Source: Lachnospiraceae bacterium
GTDB lineage: Bacteria; Bacillota; Clostridia; Lachnospirales; Lachnospiraceae
Direction of reading: 5' to 3'
Assembly (NCBI GenBank): GCA_004558185.1
Contig: SFDP01000014.1
Location: 1-64,000, forward strand
DNA length: 64,000 nt
Shown: positions 1 to 8,928 of the stretch, piece after piece
Layout: each line of letters starts with the position of its first letter
Position numbering within the stretch: the stretch's first letter is position 1
The notes under the pieces: model-generated
Databases searched by the model: none
What the model saw: the letters and a program-made list of their open reading frames with translations, nothing else
What the model was told of the DNA's origin: nothing
Made by a program: the position numbers and the translations under genes

Positions 1-33
1 CAATAGCTCTCTCTTCAATATAGTCTTTCAACT

Positions 34-84
34 AAAAACCCCTCAGAATGTTTTTTTACATTCTATGAAACACTCTGGGGGGTT
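34..84 (-). terminator. Intrinsic terminator of the PAS-GGDEF-EAL gene
   Basis: Arms 37-50 and 71-84 pair over 14 bp with two G-U pairs. On the minus strand the hairpin is followed by a short T run (TTTTTAG). It lies about 58 bp past the stop codon of the gene at 142-1770. Confidence 0.75.
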
Positions 85-141
85 ATTCCACAATAACTAC
101 AGAACCGATTCAGAAAGACTGCTGTATCTGCTCTGCCAAAT

Positions 142-1770
142 TCAAAAAGAAAGATATGCTTTCTCAAAATCTTCTGCCGATAGAGGTCTGGAGAACAGAT
201 AGCCCTGCAAAAGGCTGGGGTTAATCTGTTTCAACACCCCCAGCTCTTCCTGTGTTTCCACTCCTTCACAGCAAACCTGCATATGACTTTTGGCAGCCAA
301 TTCCACCACCTTGCTGACCAAATAGTAATTATATGTACTTTGATCAATATTCGTAATAAAGCAGCGATCCATTTTTATTTCATCTATCTGAAGATTCTTA
401 AGTCTGCTTAAGCTGGAATAGCCGGTGCCAAAATCGTCTACCGAAATCTGTACACCCACTTCCTTCAATTTACTAAAAATACGGTTCAATACCGGATAGT
501 CATGAAGCTGCATACTCTCTGTCACCTCCAGCGTCAGCGCATCACCGGGCAGGCCTACCTTTTTGAGCAGATCCAAAAAAGTATTTTCCACCCCTTCTTC
601 CAGAAGCTGGGTATAAGATACATTTACACTGATATGAAAGCCTTTGAGCCTTCTTCTCCATTTCTTACATTGCCTGAGTGCCGTTTCCAGCACCCATAGC
701 CCTACCTGACAGATCATCCCCGTCTGCTCCAGCACCGGAACCAGATGATCCGGTGGAATCCGATCTCCGCTGCAGGACTCATATCGCAAAAGAGCCTCTG
801 CTCCATACAGCTCAGGAGTCTGAGTAGTGACCTGGGGCTGATAATGCAAAGAAAAACCTTGGAAGCCATTCTCGATTCTCTGTTTAAGTTCCTGGGTAAG
901 GGCAAGCGCTGCTACCTTTTTTTCATAGTCTTTCTCTGAAAATACGATAAGCTCCTTTTTCCCATTGGTTTTCGCATAAGCTAAAGCACTTTCTGCATAT
1001 TGGTAGAGGGTAACCGCTTCTTTTCCAGAATGAAGGTGGAGGGGTACACAGCCACCGGAAATCATACATTGCTCCCCCAGCCTCCTCTGAAGCTGATCGA
1101 ACGCTTCCTTCAGCCGGGTCTCCTGGCGCCAGAGAAAAACACTGCCAAAGCAGCCTCCATTCATCCGGTATATCTTTTGTGTACCTTCCGCAAGCTCCTC
1201 AAGTACTCCGGCTGTGGCTTTCAGCATTCTATCTCCCGTATCCCGGCCAAACTGCAGATTAATATTCTGCAGTCCCCGGATATCGATCAAAACCAGATAA
1301 CCCTCTCTCCCCTTCTCCAGCAGTTCATCCAACTCTGCCAAAAGGCGGTCCAAATAAAAAGCGCCGGTAAGTCGATCGGTGTCATTTGCCAGCAAGGTAT
1401 CAGACACTCTGCCTACCATCCAGATCAGGTTTCCGTTCTGGTCAAATCCACATTTTCCACGGCAACTGATCCAAACGATTTCTCCCTGATTATTCACCAG
1501 ACGATAAACCATATCATGAATGAGTCTTTTCCCCTGCTGAACCTCTCCCAGGTCTTCCGCCAAAGCATCTGCGTCTTTAGGAAAGACTATCTTGATCCAG
1601 TCCTCCACCGTACAGTAATTTTCTTCATTCAAAGGCAGCGAATACTTTTCGGTAATGGAGGGCGGCAGAAAAAGTCTGCCTGTTGCAAATTCCCACAGAA
1701 AAAAATAATCATCGGAACTTTCATTCAAAAAACGCATCATATCTAAATAAGATTCTACATTATATTCCAT
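142..1770 (-). CDS. PAS-GGDEF(degenerate)-EAL cyclic-di-GMP phosphodiesterase
   Basis: A predicted cytosolic 542-residue protein with no transmembrane segment. A PAS-like sensor fold covers about residues 20-125, a GGDEF-like domain about 130-285 and an EAL domain about 295-540. The GGDEF signature reads NGGCFGS (about 204-210), so cyclase activity is probably lost. The EAL domain keeps EALLR (about 325-329), the Asn of VNVS, LEVTES, DDFGTGYSS, EGVE and QGYLFS, which points to an active phosphodiesterase. The degenerate GGDEF may bind GTP allosterically; that is inference. The ATG at 1770 has GGAGGT just upstream; an in-frame GTG at 1797 has no such site. The gene is monocistronic between its own promoter and terminator. 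Confidence 0.9.
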   Translation of the reverse strand: MEYNVESYLDMMRFLNESSDDYFFLWEFATGRLFLPPSITEKYSLPLNEENYCTVEDWIKIVFPKDADALAEDLGEVQQGKRLIHDMVYRLVNNQGEIVWISCRGKCGFDQNGNLIWMVGRVSDTLLANDTDRLTGAFYLDRLLAELDELLEKGREGYLVLIDIRGLQNINLQFGRDTGDRMLKATAGVLEELAEGTQKIYRMNGGCFGSVFLWRQETRLKEAFDQLQRRLGEQCMISGGCVPLHLHSGKEAVTLYQYAESALAYAKTNGKKELIVFSEKDYEKKVAALALTQELKQRIENGFQGFSLHYQPQVTTQTPELYGAEALLRYESCSGDRIPPDHLVPVLEQTGMICQVGLWVLETALRQCKKWRRRLKGFHISVNVSYTQLLEEGVENTFLDLLKKVGLPGDALTLEVTESMQLHDYPVLNRIFSKLKEVGVQISVDDFGTGYSSLSRLKNLQIDEIKMDRCFITNIDQSTYNYYLVSKVVELAAKSHMQVCCEGVETQEELGVLKQINPSLLQGYLFSRPLSAEDFEKAYLSF

Positions 1771-1815
1771 TATTACCTCCAATCCGAAGCTCTTCACTTT
1801 GGCAGATTACTTTTT

Positions 1816-1844
1816 ATTCTACTAAAAACTTCCAAAAAATGCAA
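1816..1844 (-). promoter_or_regulatory. Sigma-A promoter of the PAS-GGDEF-EAL gene
   Basis: On the minus strand TTGCAT (1839-1844) is followed by a 17-bp spacer and TAGAAT (1816-1821), about 45 bp upstream of the start codon. Confidence 0.5.
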
Positions 1845-1884
1845 ATAGCATAAAGCAGATTCAATAGAGAAATATAAGGTGTTT

Positions 1885-1907
1885 TTTAGACAAAATAATG
1901 TTATAAT
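1885..1907 (+). promoter_or_regulatory. Extended -10 promoter upstream of trkA
   Basis: An extended -10 (TGTTATAAT, TATAAT at 1902-1907) stands without a good -35. Transcripts from here would carry repeat copy A1 in the 5' leader of trkA. Confidence 0.45.
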
Positions 1908-1966
1908 CTAACCAGTTGTGTGGAATGAGACCTTCTCTCATCCTTACGGCTTATGATTACAACTTA

Positions 1967-2116
1967 TGATACCAAGGTCAAAAGGTCTGAACCCACATGA
2001 GCTTGCTCAAATGTGGGTGAATGTCCTTGAGACCCGCCAAAATATGAGCTTAAAAGTGGGGCGTAAGCACCACGATCCGTAGGTATCATAGTTAAGGGCT
2101 TTTGACCCTAACATCA
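1967..2116 (+). repeat. Dispersed palindromic repeat family A, copy A1
   Basis: This 150-bp copy is bounded by inverted ends: TGATACCAAGGTCAAAAGG at the left, and CTTTTGACCCTAACATCA at the right. It contains a hairpin with ACCCACAT/ATGTGGGT arms (about 1993-2020). It lies between the trkA promoter and start codon, so it is transcribed in the leader. Relatives are at 10500-10634, 13158-13269 and 59150-59310. No open reading frame is conserved inside. Confidence 0.85.
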
Positions 2117-2136
2117 ACTTATAAAGGTAAAGGATT

Positions 2137-3525
2137 ATGCTGGGAACAAAAAAAACAACGAAACAGGGGTTGAAAATTATTATTGTAGGCTGCGGCAAGG
2201 TAGGCTCTACCCTAGTGGAGCAGCTTTGTCGAGAGGGTCATGATATTACGATCATTGATACAAATTCCAATCGGATTCAGGAGATCACCAATCTTTATGA
2301 CGTTATGGGTCTGACCGGCAATGGAGCCAGCTACAGCGTACAGGTGGAAGCCGGTATCAAGGCTACAGATCTGCTCATTGCCGTCACCGGCTCCGATGAG
2401 CTGAATCTTCTTTGCTGTACCGTAGCCAAGCAGGTGGCAGACTGTGCAGCCATTGCCAGAGTCCGCAATCCCGATTACAGTAAAGAAGTAGGGTACTTAC
2501 GGCAGAAGCTGGGTTTGGCCATGATCATTAACCCGGAGCTGGAAGCAGCCCGGGAAATCGCCCGGATTCTCTACCTGCCCACAGCACTGGAGGTCAACTC
2601 CTTTGCCCATGGTCAGGCAGAGCTGATCCAGTTTAAAATTCCTGAAGGAAATGCCCTGGATGGCATGACCATTGCCAGACTGGATCAGAATATTCCTATT
2701 AAGGTATTGATTTGTGCACTGGAGCGGGAAGGGCAGGTACAGATTCCCTCCGGTGATTCTGTTTTACGAGCAGGGGATGTGATTTCTTTTGTTGCTCCCA
2801 GAAGTAAAATTCGAGGCTTCCTTTCCAACATTGCAGTGAAAACCCATCAGGTTAAAAATACCATGATTATTGGTGGTGGGAAAGCTGCCTATTATCTGGC
2901 CAGTCAGCTTTTACATATGGGCATCTCGGTGAAGATCATTGAGCAGAATAAAGCTCGCTGTGAGGAACTGAGCTTACTGTTGCCCAAGGCTATTATCATT
3001 AATGGTGACGGTACCGATGGTGAGTTACTGAAAGAGGAGGGAATTGAATATACCGAATCCTTCGTTCCTCTTACCGGAATTGATGAGGAAAACATTATGC
3101 TCACCCTTCATGCCCGGCAGGTTTCTGATGCCAAGATTATTACCAAGGTGAACCGTACCACCTTCCGAAATGTAATCAGCTCCCTGGATTTAGGCAGTGT
3201 GATCTATCCCCGGCAGATTACCTCGGAAGCCATTATTGCCTATGTGAGGGCTAAGAACGACTCCAAGAACAACAATATAGAAACCCTGTACCATCTGTTT
3301 AACGCTCAGGTGGAGGCCATCGAATTCAGAGTGGATTCTCCCTCCGATGTAACCGATCTTCCGTTGAAGGATTTAACCCTGAAGGAGCAGGTGCTGATCG
3401 CTTTTATCAATCGAAACGGCTCCATCATCATTCCCAGTGGTCAGGACAGTATTCTGGTGGGCGATACCGTTATGGTAGTCACTACCCATACCGGCTTTGA
3501 CGACCTCCAGGATATCCTTAAATAA
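2137..3525 (+). CDS. trkA: Trk/Ktr-type potassium uptake regulatory subunit TrkA
   Basis: The peripheral membrane subunit that gates K+ uptake by TrkH in response to bound nucleotide. The 462-residue protein has the usual double layout: TrkA_N (GCGKVGST nucleotide loop near residue 18, acidic strand IIIDTNS), TrkA_C, then a second TrkA_N (IIGGGKAAYYLA near 245) and a second TrkA_C. The duplicated form is typical of Trk systems, while KtrA proteins are half this size. The ATG follows AAAGGTAAAGG. The residues before LKIIIVGCG are a short non-conserved extension, and a TTG at about 2170 is an alternative start. trkH follows 65 bp downstream. Confidence 0.93.
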   Translation: MLGTKKTTKQGLKIIIVGCGKVGSTLVEQLCREGHDITIIDTNSNRIQEITNLYDVMGLTGNGASYSVQVEAGIKATDLLIAVTGSDELNLLCCTVAKQVADCAAIARVRNPDYSKEVGYLRQKLGLAMIINPELEAAREIARILYLPTALEVNSFAHGQAELIQFKIPEGNALDGMTIARLDQNIPIKVLICALEREGQVQIPSGDSVLRAGDVISFVAPRSKIRGFLSNIAVKTHQVKNTMIIGGGKAAYYLASQLLHMGISVKIIEQNKARCEELSLLLPKAIIINGDGTDGELLKEEGIEYTESFVPLTGIDEENIMLTLHARQVSDAKIITKVNRTTFRNVISSLDLGSVIYPRQITSEAIIAYVRAKNDSKNNNIETLYHLFNAQVEAIEFRVDSPSDVTDLPLKDLTLKEQVLIAFINRNGSIIIPSGQDSILVGDTVMVVTTHTGFDDLQDILK

Positions 3526-3590
3526 GAAAAAACAAAAACCAAGATTTTAACTGTTTTCTCTGCGTAAAATACTTCTAAATGGAGGTAATG

Positions 3591-5063
3591 ATGAATCTTC
3601 CGATTATACGATATGTACTGGGGTATGTGTTGAAAATTCAGGCACTCTTTCTGCTGCTGCCCTGTATAACTGCTTTTATTTATCAGGAACAGGAGGGTTT
3701 CTTTTATCTGGCTACTGCCCTGCTCTGTGTGGTCATTGGCCATCTGATGAGCTTTAAAAAGCCCCAGCAGCAGGTATTTTATTTAAAAGAGGGCTGTGTG
3801 GCCACTGCACTGAGCTGGATCATCTTAAGTATTTCCGGCGGTCTCCCCTTCTGGCTAAGTGGTGAGATCCCTCTATTTACTGATGCCATGTTTGAAACAG
3901 TATCCGGCTTTACCACCACCGGAGCCAGCATTTTGAATGATGTGGAAATCATTTCTAAATCCTCTCTCCTGTGGAGGAGCTTTACCAACTGGATTGGCGG
4001 CATGGGTGTTCTGGTTTTTCTTCTGACCATCATTCCCTTAAGCGGAGGTTCTCATATGAATCTGATGCGGGCAGAGAGCCCCGGCCCCTCTGTAGGTAAA
4101 CTGGTGCCCAAAATTAAATCCACTGCCCGTATTCTCTATCTGATTTACCTGGGGCTGACTTTTTTGGAATTTATTCTCCTGGTAGCGGGCGGTATGCCCG
4201 TTTTTGATGCCATTGCCGCATCCTTCAGCACTGCAGGCACAGGCGGGTTTGGGATCAAAAATTCCAGTATGGGAGACTATTCCCCGTATCTTCAGTGGGT
4301 AGTTACTATCTTTATGCTGCTTTTTGGTGTAAATTTTAATGCCTATTATCTGATTCTCTTTCATAATGTAAAAAAAGCCCTGCATATGGAAGAGGTTCGC
4401 TGGTATTTCAGCATTGTAGGTATTTCCATCCTCATTATCTTTTTCAATCTTCTGCAGACCGTCAGCTCTGCTTTTGAAGCTCTTACCCAATCTGCCTTTC
4501 AGGTAGCCTCCATTATTACCACCACCGGTTTTTCTACCGTTGATTTCAGTCAATGGGCCGAAAGCAGCAAGGTAATTCTGGTGCTTTTAATGTTTATTGG
4601 TGGCTGTGCCGGAAGTACCAGTGGCGGCATAAAGGTATCCCGTCTGGTAATTTTGTTTAAGACGGTGGTTAAGGAATTGAACTCCTATATTCATCCCAAA
4701 AGTATCGTCAAGCTGAAAATGGACGGAAAGCAGGTAGAACATGAGGTAGTCCGTTCGGTCAATGTATACTTCATTACTTTTATGATTATTTTTGTGTTCT
4801 CTGTCCTGTTGGTTTCTCTTGAAGGAGCAGATTTGATTACCTCCTTCACTGCCGTAGCTGCCACTCTTAACAACGTCGGTCCCGGGTTGGAGCTGGTAGG
4901 ACCTACACAAAATTTTGGTCATTTTACTCTGTTTACAAAATGGGTTCTGATCTTCGATATGCTGGCCGGAAGATTGGAGCTATTCCCTTTATTGATTCTT
5001 TTTCATTCCTCTGTATGGAAGGACAGCTTCCATTCCGGGTGGAGAAGCAAAAAGGCCAAATAA
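3591..5063 (+). CDS. trkH: Trk-type potassium transporter membrane subunit TrkH
   Basis: The K+-translocating membrane subunit paired with TrkA. The 490-residue polytopic protein shows the four filter-region repeats of the Trk/Ktr/HKT superfamily: SGFTTTGAS, STAGTGGFG, TTTGFSTVDFS and, most degenerate, AATLNNVGPGLE. GGCAGSTSGGIK lies between repeats three and four. Three in-frame ATGs occur close together (3579, 3588, 3591). The GGAGG at 3581-3585 fits 3591 best. It is co-directional with trkA and ends at a strong bidirectional terminator. Confidence 0.92.
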   Translation: MNLPIIRYVLGYVLKIQALFLLLPCITAFIYQEQEGFFYLATALLCVVIGHLMSFKKPQQQVFYLKEGCVATALSWIILSISGGLPFWLSGEIPLFTDAMFETVSGFTTTGASILNDVEIISKSSLLWRSFTNWIGGMGVLVFLLTIIPLSGGSHMNLMRAESPGPSVGKLVPKIKSTARILYLIYLGLTFLEFILLVAGGMPVFDAIAASFSTAGTGGFGIKNSSMGDYSPYLQWVVTIFMLLFGVNFNAYYLILFHNVKKALHMEEVRWYFSIVGISILIIFFNLLQTVSSAFEALTQSAFQVASIITTTGFSTVDFSQWAESSKVILVLLMFIGGCAGSTSGGIKVSRLVILFKTVVKELNSYIHPKSIVKLKMDGKQVEHEVVRSVNVYFITFMIIFVFSVLLVSLEGADLITSFTAVAATLNNVGPGLELVGPTQNFGHFTLFTKWVLIFDMLAGRLELFPLLILFHSSVWKDSFHSGWRSKKAK

Positions 5064-5076
5064 ATTCCATATGATG

Positions 5077-5118
5077 AAAAAGAGCCATACGCTAACGATT
5101 AACGTATGGCTCTTTTTT
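5077..5118. terminator. Bidirectional terminator between trkH and asnS
   Basis: AAAAAGAGCCATACG (from 5077) pairs with CGTATGGCTCTTTTTT. The flanking A and T runs let it serve both convergent genes. It reaches the asnS stop codon. Confidence 0.9.
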
Positions 5119-6508
5119 ATAATTCGCAATTGTTTACGGTTCTGGGGAAAGGCACTACATCCCGAATATTTCCCATTCCGGTAAGGTACATGATACAGCG
5201 TTCAAAGCCCAGGCCGAAACCGGCATGACGGGCAGAGCCATATTTCCTTAAATCCAGGTAGAAACCATAGTCTTCCTTGTTCAGTCCCAGCTCCTCCATT
5301 CGTTTCTCCAAAAGCTCCAGATCATCCTCTCTCTGGCTTCCTCCGATGATTTCACCAATTCCCGGCACCAGACAGTCCATAGCTGCAACCGTTCTGCCGT
5401 CTTCGTTCAGCTTCATATAGAAGGCCTTGATTTCTTTAGGATAATCGGTTACAAATACAGGGCGCTTAAATTCCTGCTCCGTTAAAAAGCGTTCATGCTC
5501 TGTCTGCAGGTCACAGCCCCAGAACACCTTATAGTCAAACTGGTCATTGTGCTTTTCCAAAATCTTAATGGCCTCGGTATAGGTCACATGGCCAAATTCA
5601 GAGTTTACCACATGGTTCAGCCTTTCAATCAGCCCCTTATCAACAAATTGGTTAAAGAAGTTCATTTCTTCAGGCGCATTTTCCAATACATATCGAATAA
5701 CATACTTGATCATGGATTCTGCCAAAAGCATATCATCCTTTAAATCTGCAAAGCACATCTCCGGCTCAATCATCCAGAATTCCGCTGCATGGCGGGTAGT
5801 ATTGGAGTTCTCCGCCCTGAAGGTAGGCCCAAAGGTATATACATTCTTAAAAGCGAAGGCATAAGTCTCTGCATTTAGCTGTCCGCTTACCGTAAGGTTG
5901 GCAGACTTTCCAAAAAAATCCTGGGTAAAGTCAATTTGCCCTTCCTTCGTTTTGGGCACATTTTCCAGATCCAAAGTGGTGACCTGGAACATCTCACCCG
6001 CACCCTCGCAGTCACTTCCGGTAATGATCGGGGTATGTACATACACAAATTCCCTCTCCTGAAAAAACTGATGAATGGCATAGGCGGCCAGAGAACGGAT
6101 CCGAAATACCGCCTGGAAGGTATTCGTTCTGGCTCTGAGATGGGAAATAGTACGCAGATACTCAAAGGTATGGCGCTTTTTCTGTAAAGGATAATCTGCA
6201 GTAGAAGCACCTTCTATCAGGATTTCCTCTGCCTGCATCTCAAAAGGCTGCTTTGCACCCGGCGTAACCAGGATCGTTCCTGTTGCCACTACCGCTGCAC
6301 CGATGTTCAATTTGGCAATTTCCTCAAAATTGGAGAGTTTTTCAGTGTATACCACCTGTAAGGGTTCAAAAAATGTTCCGTCATTTACTACCAAAAAGCC
6401 GAAAGTCTTGGAGTCACGGTTATTTCTTACCCAGCCTCCCACAGTAACTTTCCTGTCTGCATATTTCGTTGTCTGTCGATAGAGTTCTTTTACGCTCGTC
6501 AGTTCCAT
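5117..6508 (-). CDS. asnS: Asparaginyl-tRNA synthetase
   Basis: Charges tRNA-Asn with asparagine. The 463-residue length is normal for bacterial AsnRS. An N-terminal OB-fold anticodon-binding domain (about 15-105, VGGWVRNNRDSKTFGFLVV) precedes a class II catalytic core. Motif 2 reads PTFRAENSNTTRHAAEF and motif 3 reads GFGLGFERCIMYLTG. The C terminus PFPRTVNNCEL is characteristic of AsnRS rather than AspRS. It is a single gene convergent with trkH. No T-box is visible in the short upstream region. Confidence 0.96.
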   Translation of the reverse strand: MELTSVKELYRQTTKYADRKVTVGGWVRNNRDSKTFGFLVVNDGTFFEPLQVVYTEKLSNFEEIAKLNIGAAVVATGTILVTPGAKQPFEMQAEEILIEGASTADYPLQKKRHTFEYLRTISHLRARTNTFQAVFRIRSLAAYAIHQFFQEREFVYVHTPIITGSDCEGAGEMFQVTTLDLENVPKTKEGQIDFTQDFFGKSANLTVSGQLNAETYAFAFKNVYTFGPTFRAENSNTTRHAAEFWMIEPEMCFADLKDDMLLAESMIKYVIRYVLENAPEEMNFFNQFVDKGLIERLNHVVNSEFGHVTYTEAIKILEKHNDQFDYKVFWGCDLQTEHERFLTEQEFKRPVFVTDYPKEIKAFYMKLNEDGRTVAAMDCLVPGIGEIIGGSQREDDLELLEKRMEELGLNKEDYGFYLDLRKYGSARHAGFGLGFERCIMYLTGMGNIRDVVPFPRTVNNCEL

Positions 6509-6544
6509 GTTCTCCTTCTCTTTCCTTTCTGATTCTATTTTGCT

Positions 6545-6575
6545 TCGTAATTATTCAGTACCTTCATCGTTACGA
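6545..6575. repeat. Short inverted repeat resembling family B ends
   Basis: TCGTAATTATTCAGTACC is followed closely by ATCGTTACGA. The two halves resemble the outer ends of family B (GTAACTATTCAG) with nothing in between. This may be a minimal or decayed copy in the asnS leader region. Confidence 0.4.
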
Positions 6576-6675
6576 GCACAATTCCACACAAGATTTGCTC
6601 CGCAAATAGATTTGTACCTGCTGCCACAATTCTTTCTCACAGTCAGCACAGTAAATTCGAAGACCTGCCCTGGAA

Positions 6676-7872
6676 TTACTGTGCTTCTTTGGTTTCTGCG
6701 GTAGTTTCCTCTATAACTGCCGCTTCCTTTGCCTCCTCCACGATTTCCTCTGCACCCTGGTCAGGCTGGATGATTACTGCATTATCTACCAGGAAGGACA
6801 GTACCTTATTTAACAGGATGTTGTCACGATACTCCTCCATATCATTAGCAGCCTTAAAGTCCTCCACATTGGAAAATCCATAGTTCACATAATTTGCTTC
6901 GGCAGCTTCCTCCAGCTCCTCATCGGTCACTGCAATGCCTTCCACGTCAGCGATCTTTTTGCAGAGCATGGCCTGTTTAGCAGCATCATAGGCTCCTTCA
7001 TTGATTTGGGTCTGATATTCCTCAAGCTCCATTCCGTATCCGGTATTGACATAGGTTTCCAGATCCATTCCATAATACTCCGCCGTCTTCTCAGTCTGTC
7101 TGACAGCCACATCTGCGTACTTTTGCTGCAGCTCTTTGGAAGGCTCCTGAAGCTGGCTTCCTGCCATGATCTTTTCCACCAGGGCTACCTGAAGCTGGTA
7201 TTCATATTCCTCCTCCACCTGCCTGGTCAGTATCTCATGAACCTGTCGGCGATACTCCTCTACCGTGCTTACCCCTTCAATTCCCAAAGAAGCTACATAT
7301 TCGTCATCCAGCGTAGGCGTCACCGAGGTCTGAATCTCCTTTACGGTTACGGTAAATACTACCGGCTGTCCGGCCAGTTCCTCTGCCGGATAGCCTTCCG
7401 GAAAGCTCAGGTTCAGTTCCACCGTTTCTCCCTTTTTTACTCCAATCAATCCCGTTTCAAAGCCATCAATAAAGCTGCCGGAACCAATTTCCAGATTCTG
7501 GTCTGTAGCAGTCCCTCCGCTAAAAGCTACACCATCTTTTTTTCCTTCATAATCAATGGTAACCGTATCACCCTTCTCCACCGTATCCCGGTCAGTTACC
7601 GGAACCAATTCACTTTGCAGGCTCAAGGCGTATTCCAGATAGCTGTCCACCATAGATTCAGGTACATTCGTACTCTGCCCTTCTATTTCAATACCCTTAT
7701 AATCTCCTAACTCCACCAGATCGGTTACATCTAGCTGACTTAGATAAATACTGCTTTTTTGCACCTGCTGCTCCTGGGCCGTTTCCTGGTTCGTATCCTT
7801 CTTCTGCCCACAGCCTGTCAAAAGGAGTGCCGCCAGAACAAAGGCCGCTCCTCTGATTCCTCTTTTTTTCAT
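6676..7872 (-). CDS. Trigger-factor-like FKBP peptidyl-prolyl isomerase lipoprotein
   Basis: Predicted extracytoplasmic folding factor attached by a lipid. A basic start and hydrophobic stretch end in the lipobox LLTGC (about residues 19-23). An FKBP domain follows at about 95-185 (KGDTVTIDYEGKKDGVAFSGG, GSFIDGFETGLIGVKKGE), then a helical domain resembling the trigger factor C terminus (about 190-360). The tail is acidic. Classic trigger factor is cytosolic with a ribosome-binding N domain, which is missing here. GAGAGG precedes two adjacent ATGs; the second (7872) has better spacing than 7875. The region upstream is rich in repeats. Confidence 0.85.
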   Translation of the reverse strand: MKKRGIRGAAFVLAALLLTGCGQKKDTNQETAQEQQVQKSSIYLSQLDVTDLVELGDYKGIEIEGQSTNVPESMVDSYLEYALSLQSELVPVTDRDTVEKGDTVTIDYEGKKDGVAFSGGTATDQNLEIGSGSFIDGFETGLIGVKKGETVELNLSFPEGYPAEELAGQPVVFTVTVKEIQTSVTPTLDDEYVASLGIEGVSTVEEYRRQVHEILTRQVEEEYEYQLQVALVEKIMAGSQLQEPSKELQQKYADVAVRQTEKTAEYYGMDLETYVNTGYGMELEEYQTQINEGAYDAAKQAMLCKKIADVEGIAVTDEELEEAAEANYVNYGFSNVEDFKAANDMEEYRDNILLNKVLSFLVDNAVIIQPDQGAEEIVEEAKEAAVIEETTAETKEAQ

Positions 7873-7938
7873 CATAACCTCTCATTCTGCTGCTTTAACA
7901 GCATTTTAATCTCAGGGACTTTGTATATCCGCACAAAT

Positions 7939-8105
7939 CTAGTACAGCGAAAATTAAGTTTTGGATAGTTTGACGCAGAATATTTTTCTGATAGTGCTGC
8001 TTCACAAACGCAGGCGTAGTGGTGGCTACGTCGAGGCTTGGGGAGTAGTGCTATCAGGGAAATAGGCAAGTCAAACTGCCAATTACTTAATATTCGCTGT
8101 ACTAG
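7939..8105. repeat. Large palindromic repeat element (family C)
   Basis: The ends CTAGTACAGCGAAAATTAAG and their near-perfect inverse at 8086-8105 enclose a second inverted pair, TTTTTCTGATAGTGCT with AGTGCTATCAGGGAAAT. The whole 167 bp can fold into one long hairpin with a loop of about 55 nt. No convincing gene lies in it. It resembles a non-autonomous, transposon-like element. Confidence 0.7.
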
Positions 8106-8202
8106 GTCGAAGGAATGCAATTCTTTCAACCTTTCCTCCATATTCAGAGCGTTATGCCCCTTGGAGCCAATCACATAAATACAGTTATACCATATTTGCC
8201 TT

Positions 8203-8264
8203 GTTCCCGCAAGGGTGCAAGCGTTTCCGCAAGGGTACAGGCGTTCCCACACAGGGATACAGGC
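8203..8264 (+). repeat. Three tandem copies of a 20-22 bp unit
   Basis: Units GTTCCCGCAAGGGTGCAAGC, GTTTCCGCAAGGGTACAGGC and a 22-bp variant follow head to tail. Together with element C they fill the roughly 500-bp gene-free stretch 7873-8373. Each unit contains a small CCCGC..GGG hairpin. Confidence 0.7.
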
Positions 8265-8305
8265 ACTTATAACTTGCCGGCACATTGGGGAAATATGTTA
8301 TCTGC

Positions 8306-8334
8306 TTGCGTAAATGGCTAAACAATGTTAGAAT
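8306..8334 (+). promoter_or_regulatory. Sigma-A promoter of the gene at 8374
   Basis: TTGCGT (8306-8311), a 17-bp spacer and TAGAAT (8329-8334), with TGT before the -10. Confidence 0.55.
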
Positions 8335-8373
8335 ATTTAAGATTGATGATAAGATAATGAGGAGGAACCCCAG

Positions 8374-8850
8374 GTGAATAGTTGGATAATCGTGTTAATC
8401 GTTACCGTAGTGGTGCTTGGTATCGCCGCTGTGGTTTTGTATTTCCTTGGCAAGAAGGCACAGAAGAAGCAGGCTGAGCAGCAGGCGCAGATCGAGGCCA
8501 TGAAGCAGACCGTTTCCATGCTGATTATCGACAAGAAGAGAATGAGGATGCGGGATTCAGGCCTTCCCCAGTCGGTTATCGCCTCTGCCTCCAAATTGAT
8601 GCAGAGGGCGAAGCTTCCTATCGTAAAAGCCAAAGTTGGCCCCCAGGTACTTTCTCTGGTATGCGATGAGAAAATTTTCGACAGCATCCCGGTAAAAAAG
8701 GAAGTGAAGGCTACCGTCAGTGGAATCTATATTACCAGTGTAAAGGGTCTTCATGGTAAGGCTCCTGTCCAGGAGGTGAAGAAAAAGAGCTGGTGGAAAA
8801 GAGCTGCAGATACCATTCAGGAAAAGGGCGGTGCCAGATCCATCAAGTAA
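8374..8850 (+). CDS. Conserved hypothetical protein with one N-terminal membrane helix
   Basis: Function not recognised. The 158-residue protein has one transmembrane helix at residues 4-26, a basic coiled-coil-like stretch at 27-45 (KKAQKKQAEQQAQIEAMKQ) and a compact alpha/beta region after it. The C terminus is strongly basic. The topology suggests a small body held on the cytoplasmic side. The start is GTG with GGAGG 8 nt upstream, and no other start fits. It is a single gene with its own promoter and terminator. Confidence 0.75.
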   Translation: MNSWIIVLIVTVVVLGIAAVVLYFLGKKAQKKQAEQQAQIEAMKQTVSMLIIDKKRMRMRDSGLPQSVIASASKLMQRAKLPIVKAKVGPQVLSLVCDEKIFDSIPVKKEVKATVSGIYITSVKGLHGKAPVQEVKKKSWWKRAADTIQEKGGARSIK

Positions 8851-8868
8851 ATTCAGATAAAAATATGC

Positions 8869-8925
8869 TGCCACCGACTTCGGTGTTCAAGGAATCCCAG
8901 GCCTTGAGTACCGAAATCGGTGGCA
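8869..8925. terminator. Long hairpin terminator between convergent genes
   Basis: The arms GCCACCGACTTCGGTG and CAAGG pair with CCTTG and ACCGAAATCGGTGGC over about 23 bp with small internal loops. An A-rich left flank and a TTTTAT right flank suit both directions. Confidence 0.75.
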
Positions 8926-8928
8926 ATT

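Noticed and set aside
1000..1746. 248-codon plus-strand frame opposite the PAS-GGDEF-EAL gene
   Set aside because: It is the shadow of a strongly supported gene and has no start signal.
8203..8264. CRISPR array
   Set aside because: Three direct units touch each other without spacers, and no cas genes are nearby.
7872..8285. Open reading frame of 137 codons on the minus strand
   Set aside because: It runs through palindrome C and the tandem repeats, has no ribosome site, and its protein matches no pattern I know.
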